From positions 124,001 through 188,000 of the forward strand of contig JAEWGM010000043.1 of assembly GCA_023388315.1 (NCBI GenBank): DNA of 64,000 bases, in the 5' to 3' direction. The stretch comes from Bacteroidota bacterium (GTDB taxonomy: Bacteria; Bacteroidota; Bacteroidia; Bacteroidales; Dysgonomonadaceae). The position numbers were made by a program, and so were the translations under genes. The notes below the pieces were generated by a model. It did no database searches and had not been told where the DNA came from. It saw only the letters and a list, made by a program, of their open reading frames with translations. Below are positions 1-8,764 of this stretch, piece by piece. Each line of letters opens with the position of its first letter. The stretch's first letter is position 1.

Positions 1-483
1 GCTGATATCTATTTCGGGCGATGCAAAAATCACCGAAGTTGCTGAAGCCCTGTCCACAACCATGCTATAACCCGACGCGATGGCTATTTCTTTAATGGCA
101 TTATAAATATTGTCTTGAATGGGTTTCATTACCGCTTCCCTGCGTTTGAACAACTCGCCCTCCGGGCCAAAATATTTGTTGCGCAGTTCTTGAATGGCGT
201 TTTCTTTGGCCACGATTTCGTTTTCGCGTTTTGTTTTTTCATTTCCTTTCAGGAAAACCAAATCGGCCTGATATTTTTTGTACATAGCGTCCACAGCGTC
301 CACTTCTTTGTCCACTTCTTTTTGCCATTGTTGCGAAAGCGTTTCCAATTGGTTATTAACATTTTCATATGAAGGAATTTTCTTCATAATATATTCCATG
401 TCAATGAGCGCGTATTTTTGAGCATGGGCGGTACCCATAGCAAGCGCCATAAATAAACCGATAAATAATAATGTCTTTTTCAT
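1..483 (-). CDS. OmpH/Skp-family periplasmic chaperone, C-terminus cut by window edge
   Basis: Open on the minus strand from ATG at 483 to the window edge (161 codons, no stop). It begins MKKTLLFIGLFMALAMGTAHAQ, a Sec signal peptide, followed by KYALIDMEYIMKKIPSYENV and a long charged helical stretch rich in K, E and Q (residues about 40-115), then the strand segment IAIASGYSMVVDRASA. This is the OmpH/Skp layout: a small beta body with coiled-coil tentacles that holds unfolded outer-membrane proteins in the periplasm. It lies 113 bp downstream of bamA on the same strand, the usual pairing, since Skp delivers clients to the BAM complex. Identification is firm; the last residues are outside the window. 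Confidence 0.9.
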   Translation of the reverse strand, partial: MKKTLLFIGLFMALAMGTAHAQKYALIDMEYIMKKIPSYENVNNQLETLSQQWQKEVDKEVDAVDAMYKKYQADLVFLKGNEKTKRENEIVAKENAIQELRNKYFGPEGELFKRREAVMKPIQDNIYNAIKEIAIASGYSMVVDRASATSVIFASPEIDIS

Positions 484-596
484 ATGATTCATTTTTTTTG
501 TTCTGTTATTACAGACGGCTAAATTAAGAAATCGTTTACACAACGTGCAGATAAATTATGTTAAATTGTTTGGGACGTGTTGTTTATACGCGGTTT

Positions 597-3281
597 TTAA
601 AACTCCTGTCCAATAATAAAGTGGAATTGGCTTCCGCCTCTTTGCCTTGTGCCTCTGCCGTAAACAGTATCAAAACCATACGCCCAGTCAATACCCATTA
701 ACCCAATCATCGGCAGGAAGATGCGGGCGCCCACACCGGCCGAGCGTTTCAAATCGAACGGGTTAAAATCTTTCACGTTCATCCACGCGTTACCCGCTTC
801 TAAAAACGCTACGCCATAAATGGTGGAGTTTGGTTCCAAAATAAACGGATAGCGCAATTCGAGGCCAAGTCGTGTATAAGCCCTTGCTTGCGTGGCAATG
901 GAGTTGTTTTCGTATCCGCGCAACGCCACGTTTTCCGTAGCAAATGAACTGGAGTATCCGCTCATGCCATCACCGCCCACGTCGAACGTTTCAAACGGCG
1001 TCATTTTGTTGGCGTTGTAATGGCCCAACATTCCGAATTCAACACGCGTGGCAATAACCGGCGTTCTTTTCACGGTCATGGGCGTTAGCGGCGTGAAAGT
1101 ACGTATTTTCAATTTCCATTTGTGGTATTCGTTCCATTTATATTTTTCGGGGTTGTTGTAAGCCATTGTGCCGTAATCGTTACCGTCCCATAATGAAAAT
1201 GGGGGGGTGGCGCTCACGTTTAACGAAAATTGCGACCCGCTTCTTGTGTAAATGGGTGCATCCACAGAGTTTCTCGCGAATGTGATGCCCAATGTAACAC
1301 TGTTGCTCACACCGGTTTGGAACGGGAATTGGTTGTATTGCCAGTTTTTAAGCCCATATCGTTGATAGCCCAATTCGCCTTGGATGTAGAAATAATCGTC
1401 GGGCCATTCCAAACGCTTTCCGTATCCCACCGAAGCGCCAAAAATGTTAAACACTTGATCGGGGTCGTACGCGTATTCGCTCAAATCTTGATACATTCCG
1501 CCGGGATACATTCCGGGATAGTAACTGCCGCCGGGATACATTCCCGGGTACATTCCGCCACCGTACATCCCCATCATATAGGGGTCGTACATCATATTTT
1601 GCTGGTAATAGTTGGTGTTTAGGCCGGTGTATCTTGAATAATAGAGGTTTACCGATAAGTTGTTCGGGCGTTTTTTTCCGAACCACGGTTCAATAAACGA
1701 AAATTGATACGATTGGTAATATCGCCCGTTGGTTTGCGCGCTCAGAATAAGCGTTTGCCCTTCTCCTTGCGGGATGATTCCTCTGTATGAGTCGGGGTTG
1801 ATGAGGTTTTCCAGCGAGAAGTTATTCAGTTTCAGGCTGAGTTTTCCCACAAGCCCTGTAACACCCCATCCGGCCGAAAATTCAATTTGGTCGTTTCCTT
1901 TAGAGGTTAGCGGATAAGTAACGTCCACGGTTCCGTCTTCGGGATTGGGAACGATGCCCGGCTGCAGGTTTTCGGGGTCGAAGTGGCCGGTTTGCGCAAT
2001 CTCGCGCAACGAACGCATCAGGAGTTCTTTGCTGAATACCGCACCGGGTTTTGTGCGCAGCTCGCGACGGATAACGTCTTCATACAGGCGGTCGTTTCCT
2101 TGAATGATTACATTTTTGATAGTGGCTTTGGGCCCTTCCACCAGGCGGAGTTCCAAGTCAACCGAATCGTTTTCGATATTGATTTCCACCGGATCCACAC
2201 GTGAGAACAAATAACCATTGTTTTGGTAGAGGTTCAGGGCGGCGTCTTCATCGGTAGAAAGGCGTTCTTGCAGTTTTTTCTGATTGTAAATGTCACCCGA
2301 CTGCATATCGAGCAGTAAATTTAAGCGCGATGATGGATATTGCGTATTCCCCACCCAGTTAATGGAACGGATGTGGTATTGAGGCCCTTCTTCAACGGCG
2401 ATATCAATATTGACCGTTTTTTCGTCGTGTTTATACACCGTGTCGCTGAGAATTTCGGCATCTCGGTATCCTTTTTCGTGGTATTTGCCAATGAGGTTCT
2501 GTTTGTCTTCTTCATACAAATCTTCCACAAACTTTTTGGTTCTGAAAAGATTGCGAATTCTGCCACGCTCGTTGGTCTTTTTCATCGCCCATTTCAGTTG
2601 GTTGTCCGTAATGGCTTCGTTTCCGGTGATATTGATGCTATTGATTTTCAGCTTTTCTTTTTTATCCACATTCACTTCCAGCACCACTTGGTTTGCCTGA
2701 GTGGGATCGGGGCGCTGCATAATTCTCACTTCCGCGTCGCCAAAACCTTTATCGGCAAAATACGATTTAATGATCACTTCGGCACGATTGATTTGCGGCG
2801 GCGTAATCTGAATCCCTTTCACAAAGCCTACCTTTTTCTCAATATCTTCGCGTTCGCTTTTTTTCATGCCCGTGTATTGGATGTCCACAATACGAGGGCG
2901 GTCGGTAAGGCGGATTTCCAGCCAAACGCTGTCGCCTTCTACTTTGGTTTGGAGAATTTTGATGTCGGAAAACAACCCTTGGCGCCAAAAACGTTTCACC
3001 GCGTTTGATATGTCGTCACCCGGTATTTGAATGCTTTGTCCTTTAGCAAGTCCTGAAAAACTGACCAAAACAAATTCTTGATCCGCATACATCGTTTCTT
3101 CCACGCCGGTTACGTCAATGTCGGCAATGTAATAGGTTTTGGGCGTGGAGGTGTAATTTACGCTTTCCGTTGGAGGCGGCGCGGGAGTTGAGAATCTCAA
3201 ACTATCGGTTGTTTGCCCAATGGCGCGCACCTGCATAACGAGGATAAATACTATAGCTAAATAAAATGTTTTCTTCAACAT
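597..3281 (-). CDS. bamA: BamA, outer-membrane protein assembly factor
   Basis: 894-residue Omp85 protein, the central subunit of the machine that folds beta-barrels into the outer membrane. A signal peptide (MLKKTFYLAIVFILVMQVRAIGQ) is followed by five POTRA-like repeats (about residues 50-480, with phrases such as VEGDSVWLEIRLTDRP and VDVTYPLTSKGNDQ) and a C-terminal barrel ending IGQEF, a terminal Phe as expected for a beta-signal. The VRG/IRG-like element appears as ALRGYENNSI near residue 800. It is 52 bp downstream of uppS and upstream of ompH, so probably co-transcribed. Unusual: residues about 565-597 of the barrel are a Gly-Met-Tyr-Pro repeat, presumably a surface loop. Confidence 0.96.
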   Translation of the reverse strand: MLKKTFYLAIVFILVMQVRAIGQTTDSLRFSTPAPPPTESVNYTSTPKTYYIADIDVTGVEETMYADQEFVLVSFSGLAKGQSIQIPGDDISNAVKRFWRQGLFSDIKILQTKVEGDSVWLEIRLTDRPRIVDIQYTGMKKSEREDIEKKVGFVKGIQITPPQINRAEVIIKSYFADKGFGDAEVRIMQRPDPTQANQVVLEVNVDKKEKLKINSINITGNEAITDNQLKWAMKKTNERGRIRNLFRTKKFVEDLYEEDKQNLIGKYHEKGYRDAEILSDTVYKHDEKTVNIDIAVEEGPQYHIRSINWVGNTQYPSSRLNLLLDMQSGDIYNQKKLQERLSTDEDAALNLYQNNGYLFSRVDPVEINIENDSVDLELRLVEGPKATIKNVIIQGNDRLYEDVIRRELRTKPGAVFSKELLMRSLREIAQTGHFDPENLQPGIVPNPEDGTVDVTYPLTSKGNDQIEFSAGWGVTGLVGKLSLKLNNFSLENLINPDSYRGIIPQGEGQTLILSAQTNGRYYQSYQFSFIEPWFGKKRPNNLSVNLYYSRYTGLNTNYYQQNMMYDPYMMGMYGGGMYPGMYPGGSYYPGMYPGGMYQDLSEYAYDPDQVFNIFGASVGYGKRLEWPDDYFYIQGELGYQRYGLKNWQYNQFPFQTGVSNSVTLGITFARNSVDAPIYTRSGSQFSLNVSATPPFSLWDGNDYGTMAYNNPEKYKWNEYHKWKLKIRTFTPLTPMTVKRTPVIATRVEFGMLGHYNANKMTPFETFDVGGDGMSGYSSSFATENVALRGYENNSIATQARAYTRLGLELRYPFILEPNSTIYGVAFLEAGNAWMNVKDFNPFDLKRSAGVGARIFLPMIGLMGIDWAYGFDTVYGRGTRQRGGSQFHFIIGQEF
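1491..1570. repeat. Short tandem repeat inside bamA (Gly-Met-Tyr-Pro loop)
   Basis: Imperfect direct repeats built on gggatacattcc, varying by a few bases and keeping the bamA frame. On the minus strand they encode variations of GGMYPG and GMYPGGSYYPG. A coding minisatellite of this type can gain or lose units in frame, so the loop may be length-variable between strains. Confidence 0.7.
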
Positions 3282-3333
3282 TGTTTCTTTCTTTTCGCTG
3301 ATGTTTTCAGTTTCAGTGTGATGTATGTGTGAT

Positions 3334-4083
3334 TTACTTTTCCGAACCTATTTGTTCGCTTATTTTTCCAAACCTTCTTTCCCGTTGTTGAAAATCGAGA
3401 ATGGCTTCATACAGGTTTTCTTCTCCGAAGTCGGGCCAGTAGGTGTCGGTAAAATAGAATTCGGCGTATGCCGCTTGCCACAACAAAAAGTTGCTTATTC
3501 TTTGTTCACCGCCCGTCCTGATAAGTAAATCGGGGTCGGGTAGGTTGCTAGTGACAAGGTAGCGGCAAATGGTTTCTTCATTGATGTTGTTTTCGTTTAA
3601 GATGCTGTTTTTCACATCGATGGCAATTCGCTTGGCCGCTTTCGCAATTTCCCATCTCGAGGAGTAGCTCAGCGCCGCCACCAACGTAAACTTGTCGCCG
3701 CTCGCGGTTTTTTCTTTGCATTCTTCCAGTGCTTTTCGCGTTTTTTCGGGCAGCCTGTCGGTATCTCCAATGCACTCTAAGCGAATGCCGTTTTTGAGCA
3801 AATTGGGCGTTTCTTTCACAATGGCATATACCATCAGTTCCATCAAAGAATCTACTTCTTCCACGGGTCGGTTCCAATTCTCGGTTGAAAACGCGTAAAC
3901 CGTTAAATATTTCACCGAAGCACGCATGGCAGCCTCTACCACCCTGCTCACGGCGGCAACTCCTTCTTTGTGGCCTTCGGCTCTGTCTAAGCCTTTGGCT
4001 TTTGCCCATCGTCCGTTTCCGTCCATAATAACGGCAATGTGGGCCGGCACGCGTTCTTTATCAATTTTGTCTAACAACGACAT
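3334..4083 (-). CDS. uppS: Undecaprenyl diphosphate synthase (cis-prenyltransferase)
   Basis: 249 residues, the normal UPP synthase length. It makes the C55 lipid carrier for peptidoglycan and surface glycans from FPP and IPP. The diagnostic IAVIMDGNGRWA sits near residues 16-27 (Asp21 the catalytic metal-binding residue), followed by the HKEGV segment, YAFSTENWNRP and the C-terminal signature RTGGEQRISNFLLWQ. It starts 22 bp downstream of the DUF6089 gene and ends 52 bp before bamA, so the cluster 4807-to-ompH looks like one envelope-biogenesis transcript. Confidence 0.97.
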   Translation of the reverse strand: MSLLDKIDKERVPAHIAVIMDGNGRWAKAKGLDRAEGHKEGVAAVSRVVEAAMRASVKYLTVYAFSTENWNRPVEEVDSLMELMVYAIVKETPNLLKNGIRLECIGDTDRLPEKTRKALEECKEKTASGDKFTLVAALSYSSRWEIAKAAKRIAIDVKNSILNENNINEETICRYLVTSNLPDPDLLIRTGGEQRISNFLLWQAAYAEFYFTDTYWPDFGEENLYEAILDFQQRERRFGKISEQIGSEK

Positions 4084-4105
4084 TCTTTCAGTAACTATTT
4101 TTCGT

Positions 4106-4807
4106 TCAAGGGCAACACGGATCTTTTCGTAATCCGAAGTCCCAAGTGAGATGTATCATTGTAAGCGAATACCAGTCTTTGTTTTTTAAGAAACTGCTTT
4201 CTATGCCGTAGGGGTTGTTTAAACTCCATTCGGCGTTGTTTTCGGGCGCGTCGAAATCGTCGCCGAAAAGTTTTCGCATCGAAAATTCAATGCCGATATT
4301 CACTCTGTTTTTTATCTTGTATTTAAAACCAACTCCCACCGGAACATTCACGTTAAAAAAAGAATGTTCGCCGCCTGCGAATGTAGTGCCCACGCCGACA
4401 AGCAAATAAGGCGTGTAGGGCTTTGCCGACAGGTATGCGTACTTATCGCTGTAAGGGAAAAAATTAAATTCCACTTGTGCACCGCCATCGACAAACCATC
4501 GCTTAAAAGCGGCTTCTTGCCCGTGAGGAAACACGTTGCCGGAATTTTTTGTGCTTCCCGAAACGTTGCCGGCAAATAAATTCGCTTTCACCGCCCAATG
4601 AAAATTCAAGTTGTAGCGGTACATAAAGCCGCCGACAATACCGGGATGTCGGTAAAGCGCTGTTTTATTGGCATCGCCCATATAAGACGAGGCTCCCACG
4701 GCTGCTCCCACTTCGTGTTTATACTCCTGAGCCTTTGCAGGCCAGGCCAGTACAAGCCATAGGGCGCCAAAAACGGAGACAAATTTAAAAATTACATCCT
4801 TTCTCAT
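4106..4807 (-). CDS. DUF6089-type outer-membrane beta-barrel protein
   Basis: 233 residues with a signal peptide (ending AWPAKAQ) and a predicted eight-strand small barrel: repeated alternation of aromatic and small residues, for example HEVGAAVGASSYMGDANK, VGGFMYRYNLNFHWAVKANLF, YLLVGVGTTF, VNIGIEFSMRKLF, and a terminal IHLTWDFGL. The N-terminal YMGD and the RYNLN..W segments fit the DUF6089 family that commonly precedes uppS in Bacteroidales. Function is unknown; its position just before uppS and bamA suggests a role in envelope assembly, which is inference only. Confidence 0.8.
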   Translation of the reverse strand: MRKDVIFKFVSVFGALWLVLAWPAKAQEYKHEVGAAVGASSYMGDANKTALYRHPGIVGGFMYRYNLNFHWAVKANLFAGNVSGSTKNSGNVFPHGQEAAFKRWFVDGGAQVEFNFFPYSDKYAYLSAKPYTPYLLVGVGTTFAGGEHSFFNVNVPVGVGFKYKIKNRVNIGIEFSMRKLFGDDFDAPENNAEWSLNNPYGIESSFLKNKDWYSLTMIHLTWDFGLRKDPCCP

Positions 4808-4898
4808 ATTGCAAGTAAGTTGAAATATGGCTGTCTCTCATTAACGTAAAAACGGCGCGTAAAGTATAATGCGTGCCGTTTATTTGATGCGCGCTTGC

Positions 4899-6239
4899 TT
4901 ATTGGGCAAGCCTGTTGAGCCTTCCTCGCCAGGCATCTGCAATTTGTGTTGAGTTGGCAGATATTCCGCCGAATATCCATATATAGTTTTCGGAGTCGGT
5001 AATTACCGAGGCCGCTGTCCTGCGTGGGAAATCTGTCGGCAGAACTTGGTTTTCTCCGGCAGGTTTCCAAATGAGCCCGTAATTTTCCGATATCATCAAT
5101 ACGTTTTTCCCTTCCTGAACCGTCAATAAATACAGTTTATTCCTGTCGTATGCAAACACACTGCTGCCTTGCAGAGAAATGGAAAGAGGCATTGGTTCGG
5201 CAAGATGCGAAATGATGTTGTCTTTCTCCTGCAGCAGCCAAATGGCGTTATTCGACTGATTATCGTGAGTTTTCCCTCCGGATAAAACGATGTGTTGCAC
5301 CGCGTGGCTGTCCGGGTTTTGTACATTGGTTGCCGAAAAATCTTTCACGGGAATGCCCTGGGGCACCGCGTTCATCAGTGTAATCGTGGAAAAATCGTTT
5401 GTTTCGGCAAATTTTATGGTTCCGTTATCGTTTACCGCCACCAATATCGGGCCTGCCGTTGCCGATGGCAGTTCGCCGTAAATAGTCACCACGGGATATG
5501 CTGTTTCCACTGCCGACCAGTTAACGCCGTCTGCGGATTTGTAAAGCATGCTCGCTTCGTCTAACGCGTAAACCGCGTTGTTTGCGGCTATAAGGCCTGA
5601 GAATTGAATGGTAGGTGGCAACCCAATAATGTTTTGAGCGCTCCAGTCTTTTCCGTTTGTGCCGGAGACTGCTTTCACCGTGCCATTCGACAAATAATAA
5701 GTGAAAAACCGATTGTTATGCAGTACGGTTTTTTGCGCGTTTACGGGCGGAGTAAGGTAATTCTTGCCGAGCGGCTCCCACGTTAAAATAAAGGGGTCTT
5801 GCTGGTGAATGTTTATTTCAAAATCGTATGTTCTTTGCGTCTTTTGGTCGGGTGCTGTGGTGGTAATTTGTTTCAATCGGTGGAATGAAATGGAATCGTT
5901 GGCTTTCCAAACAAACGTGGTGTCGGGGTCTTTCAGATTGATTACCACGTTGGAAAAAGGAGTGTACATATCTTTTGACGAGATGGCGATTTTTACGCTA
6001 TCCACCGAGAATTGATAGGGTAGAGGGGGCTCGTTGAAAATTTTCTTTTGCAACTGATCGATGGTGAAACGTGTTGCCGACAAAGCGTTCAATGAATCTG
6101 CCGATGACGACATGGAAAAGGTATGTATTTGCGCGTCGGGTGAGAGTTCGGTGTTAACATTGCCTGAGCCGAGACAAGAGGTGAGCAGCAGAACGGTAAC
6201 AATCAGGAATGATGCTCCGGGAAAATATTTAGATATCAT
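4899..6239 (-). CDS. DUF6242-like lipoprotein
   Basis: About 446 residues from ATG 6239 (a TTG at 6248 in the same frame is possible but less likely). A lipoprotein signal with lipobox LLTSC is followed by an N-terminal Ig-like segment (IKDPDTTFVWKANDSISF) and a C-terminal region with repeated NG-DW and SADGVNWS phrases typical of beta-propeller or sialidase-like repeats (for example VKAVSGTNGKDWS and MLYKSADGVNWSAVE). This matches the DUF6242 lipoproteins of Bacteroides and relatives. Function unknown. It ends 91 bp before the DUF6089 gene; a separate -7 box lies upstream at 6277. Confidence 0.75.
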   Translation of the reverse strand: MISKYFPGASFLIVTVLLLTSCLGSGNVNTELSPDAQIHTFSMSSSADSLNALSATRFTIDQLQKKIFNEPPLPYQFSVDSVKIAISSKDMYTPFSNVVINLKDPDTTFVWKANDSISFHRLKQITTTAPDQKTQRTYDFEINIHQQDPFILTWEPLGKNYLTPPVNAQKTVLHNNRFFTYYLSNGTVKAVSGTNGKDWSAQNIIGLPPTIQFSGLIAANNAVYALDEASMLYKSADGVNWSAVETAYPVVTIYGELPSATAGPILVAVNDNGTIKFAETNDFSTITLMNAVPQGIPVKDFSATNVQNPDSHAVQHIVLSGGKTHDNQSNNAIWLLQEKDNIISHLAEPMPLSISLQGSSVFAYDRNKLYLLTVQEGKNVLMISENYGLIWKPAGENQVLPTDFPRRTAASVITDSENYIWIFGGISANSTQIADAWRGRLNRLAQ

Positions 6240-6276
6240 TTGTTTCAAAAATATTGTACACTACGATTAAGTTCTG

Positions 6277-6284
6277 CAAAAGTA
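6277..6284 (-). promoter_or_regulatory. -7 box TACTTTTG for the DUF6242 gene
   Basis: Reads TACTTTTG on the minus strand, matching TAnnTTTG, 38 bp upstream of the chosen ATG at 6239. Confidence 0.6.
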
Positions 6285-6321
6285 GGAAGATTTTTCGCTT
6301 TAACCATATTAAAATGAATAT

Positions 6322-7389
6322 TTAAAGAAAATTTCGAGTTATTTTATTCTTTAAGTGAAATTGAATCGAATCTAAATACTTTTTAGCATTTCCGCTTGTG
6401 CGTTGTATTTCAGGAGATTTTACACCTGAAAAAAGTGTTTTTTGTGACGTTTCAATGTATGCTTCGTCCCACATTTCCGCATCAATAAATGAAGTCAATA
6501 ATGCCGCGCCGCCTTCAATTAGCACAGAATGTATTTTTTCTTCGTATAACTTGTTTATTATTTGCAGATTAGTGTCTTTCTTGAAGTCGATTTTGATGAA
6601 TTTTATCGTTGAATTTTCGCTCCACCGCGAAGGCGCGCATTCCGTGAAAACAATGGTGGGCGCTTCCCCGTTAAAAATGGCGGAATTCGTCGGTATTTTT
6701 CCCTTCCTGTCCACCACAATGCGCGTTGGGTTTGTGCCAAACCATTTCCTCGCCGTTAAATGCGGATTGTCCAGCAACGCCGTGTTGGTGCCCACCATAA
6801 TTCCCTGCACGGTGGTGCGCAGTTTGTGTACGACGTTCTGTGTAAGTGTGTTGGAAAGCTTTGCGGGGGCTTTGTCGCGCGATGTGCGCAGTCGGTCCAT
6901 AAAGCCGTCTTTGCTCTCGGCCCATTTTAAAATAATGTATGGCCGTTTGTGCAGCTGGTTTACAAAGAAGACACGGTTCAATTCCCGCGCTTGCTCTTGC
7001 AACACACCCGCCGTAACTTCAAGGCCGTTTTTTTCTAAAATCTCGATTCCTCTTCCCGCCACTTCAGGATTCGGATCGGTGGTGGCGATCACCACGCGCG
7101 GAATTTTTTTGGCTACAATTAACTCGGCGCAAGGAGGTGTTTTCCCATAATGTGAACAGGGTTCAAGCGATACATACATCGTGGATTCCGGTAACAGCGA
7201 TTCGTCCTTCACGGAGTGAAACGCGTTCACCTCGGCGTGCGGCTGCCCAAATTGCCGATGGAACCCTTCTCCGATAATTTTTCCGTTATGCACAATTACC
7301 GCTCCCACCATCGGGTTTGGCATAGCGAAACCTTCGCCCTTGCGGGCAAGTTGCAGGCAGCGGTGCATAAAAGTGGAATCTATCGTCAT
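6322..7389 (-). CDS. ribD: RibD, riboflavin biosynthesis deaminase/reductase
   Basis: 355 residues, the normal bifunctional length. The N-terminal deaminase (residues 1-145) has the zinc signature HAEVNAF and EPCSHYGKTPPC; the C-terminal reductase domain (about 150-350) has ILKWAESKDGFM and LIEGGAALLTSFI. It converts the GTP cyclohydrolase product to 5-amino-6-ribitylamino-uracil phosphate in two steps. It is transcribed divergently from prmC with only 26 bp between the coding regions. There is no room there for an FMN riboswitch, and none was seen. Confidence 0.96.
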   Translation of the reverse strand: MTIDSTFMHRCLQLARKGEGFAMPNPMVGAVIVHNGKIIGEGFHRQFGQPHAEVNAFHSVKDESLLPESTMYVSLEPCSHYGKTPPCAELIVAKKIPRVVIATTDPNPEVAGRGIEILEKNGLEVTAGVLQEQARELNRVFFVNQLHKRPYIILKWAESKDGFMDRLRTSRDKAPAKLSNTLTQNVVHKLRTTVQGIMVGTNTALLDNPHLTARKWFGTNPTRIVVDRKGKIPTNSAIFNGEAPTIVFTECAPSRWSENSTIKFIKIDFKKDTNLQIINKLYEEKIHSVLIEGGAALLTSFIDAEMWDEAYIETSQKTLFSGVKSPEIQRTSGNAKKYLDSIQFHLKNKITRNFL

Positions 7390-7395
7390 TTTTTT

Positions 7396-7403
7396 TATCT
7401 TTG
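7396..7403 (+). promoter_or_regulatory. -7 box TATCTTTG for prmC; fixes its start
   Basis: TATCTTTG overlaps an in-frame TTG at 7401, so that TTG cannot be the start; the ATG at 7416 is preferred. Confidence 0.75.
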
Positions 7404-7415
7404 TTTTCTAAAACA

Positions 7416-8264
7416 ATGCGTATGCAACTTTCCGATGAATATATCTTCGATGCGTTAAGCGGTATTTACTCTCGCGAAGAAATCCGCGTATTCATCCGAT
7501 ACATGTTGGAAGACGTATGCAACGTTTCTTTTTCAGGTGTTTCGGCTTGCAAATTTAACAATTTATCCGATGCGCAGGCCCGGAAAATAAAAGATATTGT
7601 TGAAAGGCTCCGTCGGCGCGAGCCCATTCAGTATATTTTGGGCAAAACCGAGTTTTACGGCTTGCCGTTTATTGTGGCGCCCGGTGTGCTTATTCCGCGG
7701 CCCGAAACGGAAGAATTGGTGGAATGGATAGTTGCAGAAAACGCGATGGAAAACCCAAAAATTCTCGATATCGGGTGCGGTAGCGGCTGCATATCCGTTA
7801 CATTGGCAAAGAAAATACCCGGCGCGGAAGTGCACGCGTGGGATGTGTCGCCCACAGCGCTGGAATTGACTCGCAAAAACGCGGCGCTGAATAACACAAA
7901 AGTACATACATCGCAAACGGATGTACTGAAATTGAACGCTTGTGGCACGGTTTTCGACGTCATTGTGAGCAATCCGCCGTATGTGCTGGAGACGGAGAAA
8001 GCCGAGATGGAAAAAAATGTGCTGGATTTTGAACCGCATATCGCGTTGTTTGTCCCCGATACCAACCCGCTGCTTTTTTACGATAAAATTGCGGATTTGG
8101 CGCTTACAAACTTGTCTCCTCACGGAAAACTTTATTTTGAAGTAAACCGTGAAAAAGGACACGACGTGAAAGAAATGCTTCAGAAAAAGGGTTTTACAAA
8201 TGCGGAATTGAAAAAAGACATTTCGGGAAATAACCGAATGGTGCGGGCGGAGAAACCCATGTAA
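7416..8264 (+). CDS. prmC: PrmC, release-factor glutamine N5-methyltransferase
   Basis: About 282 residues. It methylates the Gln of the GGQ motif in RF1/RF2. A helical N-terminal domain contains the family phrase RREPIQYILGKTEFYGLPF; the SAM-binding loop is ILDIGCGSGCISV and the catalytic motif is NPPYV, which binds the glutamine amide. The first in-frame TTG (7401) lies in the promoter box; ATG 7416 or ATG 7422 is the real start. It heads a plus-strand cluster with recX two bases downstream. Confidence 0.95.
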   Translation: MRMQLSDEYIFDALSGIYSREEIRVFIRYMLEDVCNVSFSGVSACKFNNLSDAQARKIKDIVERLRRREPIQYILGKTEFYGLPFIVAPGVLIPRPETEELVEWIVAENAMENPKILDIGCGSGCISVTLAKKIPGAEVHAWDVSPTALELTRKNAALNNTKVHTSQTDVLKLNACGTVFDVIVSNPPYVLETEKAEMEKNVLDFEPHIALFVPDTNPLLFYDKIADLALTNLSPHGKLYFEVNREKGHDVKEMLQKKGFTNAELKKDISGNNRMVRAEKPM

Positions 8265-8266
8265 CG

Positions 8267-8764
8267 ATGGCGAAATCAGAAAAAATAATCACGCAAGAAC
8301 AAGCGCTCAGCCGCATGGCGAGCGTGTGTGCCAAAAAAGAATGCTGCGCGCTGGATATTCGCCGTAAGTTGCAGAGAATGAGTTTTTCCGATGAAGCAAT
8401 TCAACAAATCATCCAAAAACTAAAAAAAGAAAATTATCTCAACGAAGAACGCTACACGCGCCTTTTCATCAGCGATAAGCTTCGCTTCAACAAATGGGGA
8501 AAGGCTAAAATTGTGGCCGCGCTGCGGCAGAAAAACATCCCCGCGGAAATCATCGAACAGGCTTTTTCGGAATTCCCCGATGAAGCATTGAGCGAATCGT
8601 TACAAAGTCAACTCGAAAAAAAATGGAAAACCATCAAAGGCAATTCAGAATATGAGAAAAGCGGAAAACTTATCCGCTTCGCCTTAAGTCGCGGCTTTTC
8701 TATGAATGAAATTCTGCGGTGTATGAGAAAAATGGATTTAACCGATATTCCCGATGAACCTTAA
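8267..8764 (+). CDS. recX: RecX-family regulator of RecA
   Basis: 165 residues made of three-helix repeats characteristic of RecX: CCALDIRRKLQRMSFSDEAI, KENYLNEERYTRLFISDKL and the KIVAALRQKNIPAEII segment. RecX binds along RecA filaments and limits recombination. It begins two bases after prmC and its end overlaps comF by 11 bp, so the three are translationally linked. Confidence 0.9.
   Translation: MAKSEKIITQEQALSRMASVCAKKECCALDIRRKLQRMSFSDEAIQQIIQKLKKENYLNEERYTRLFISDKLRFNKWGKAKIVAALRQKNIPAEIIEQAFSEFPDEALSESLQSQLEKKWKTIKGNSEYEKSGKLIRFALSRGFSMNEILRCMRKMDLTDIPDEP

Noticed and set aside
2340..3008. 222-codon plus-strand ORF opposite bamA
   Set aside because: Antisense shadow of a strongly conserved gene; Phe/His-rich composition without domain or promoter.
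6322..7416. FMN riboswitch upstream of ribD
   Set aside because: Only 26 bp separate ribD from prmC coding sequence and no RFN-like conserved blocks are visible.
7401..7418. TTG 7401 as prmC start
   Set aside because: It lies within the -7 box TATCTTTG; ATG 7416 follows with a short leader.
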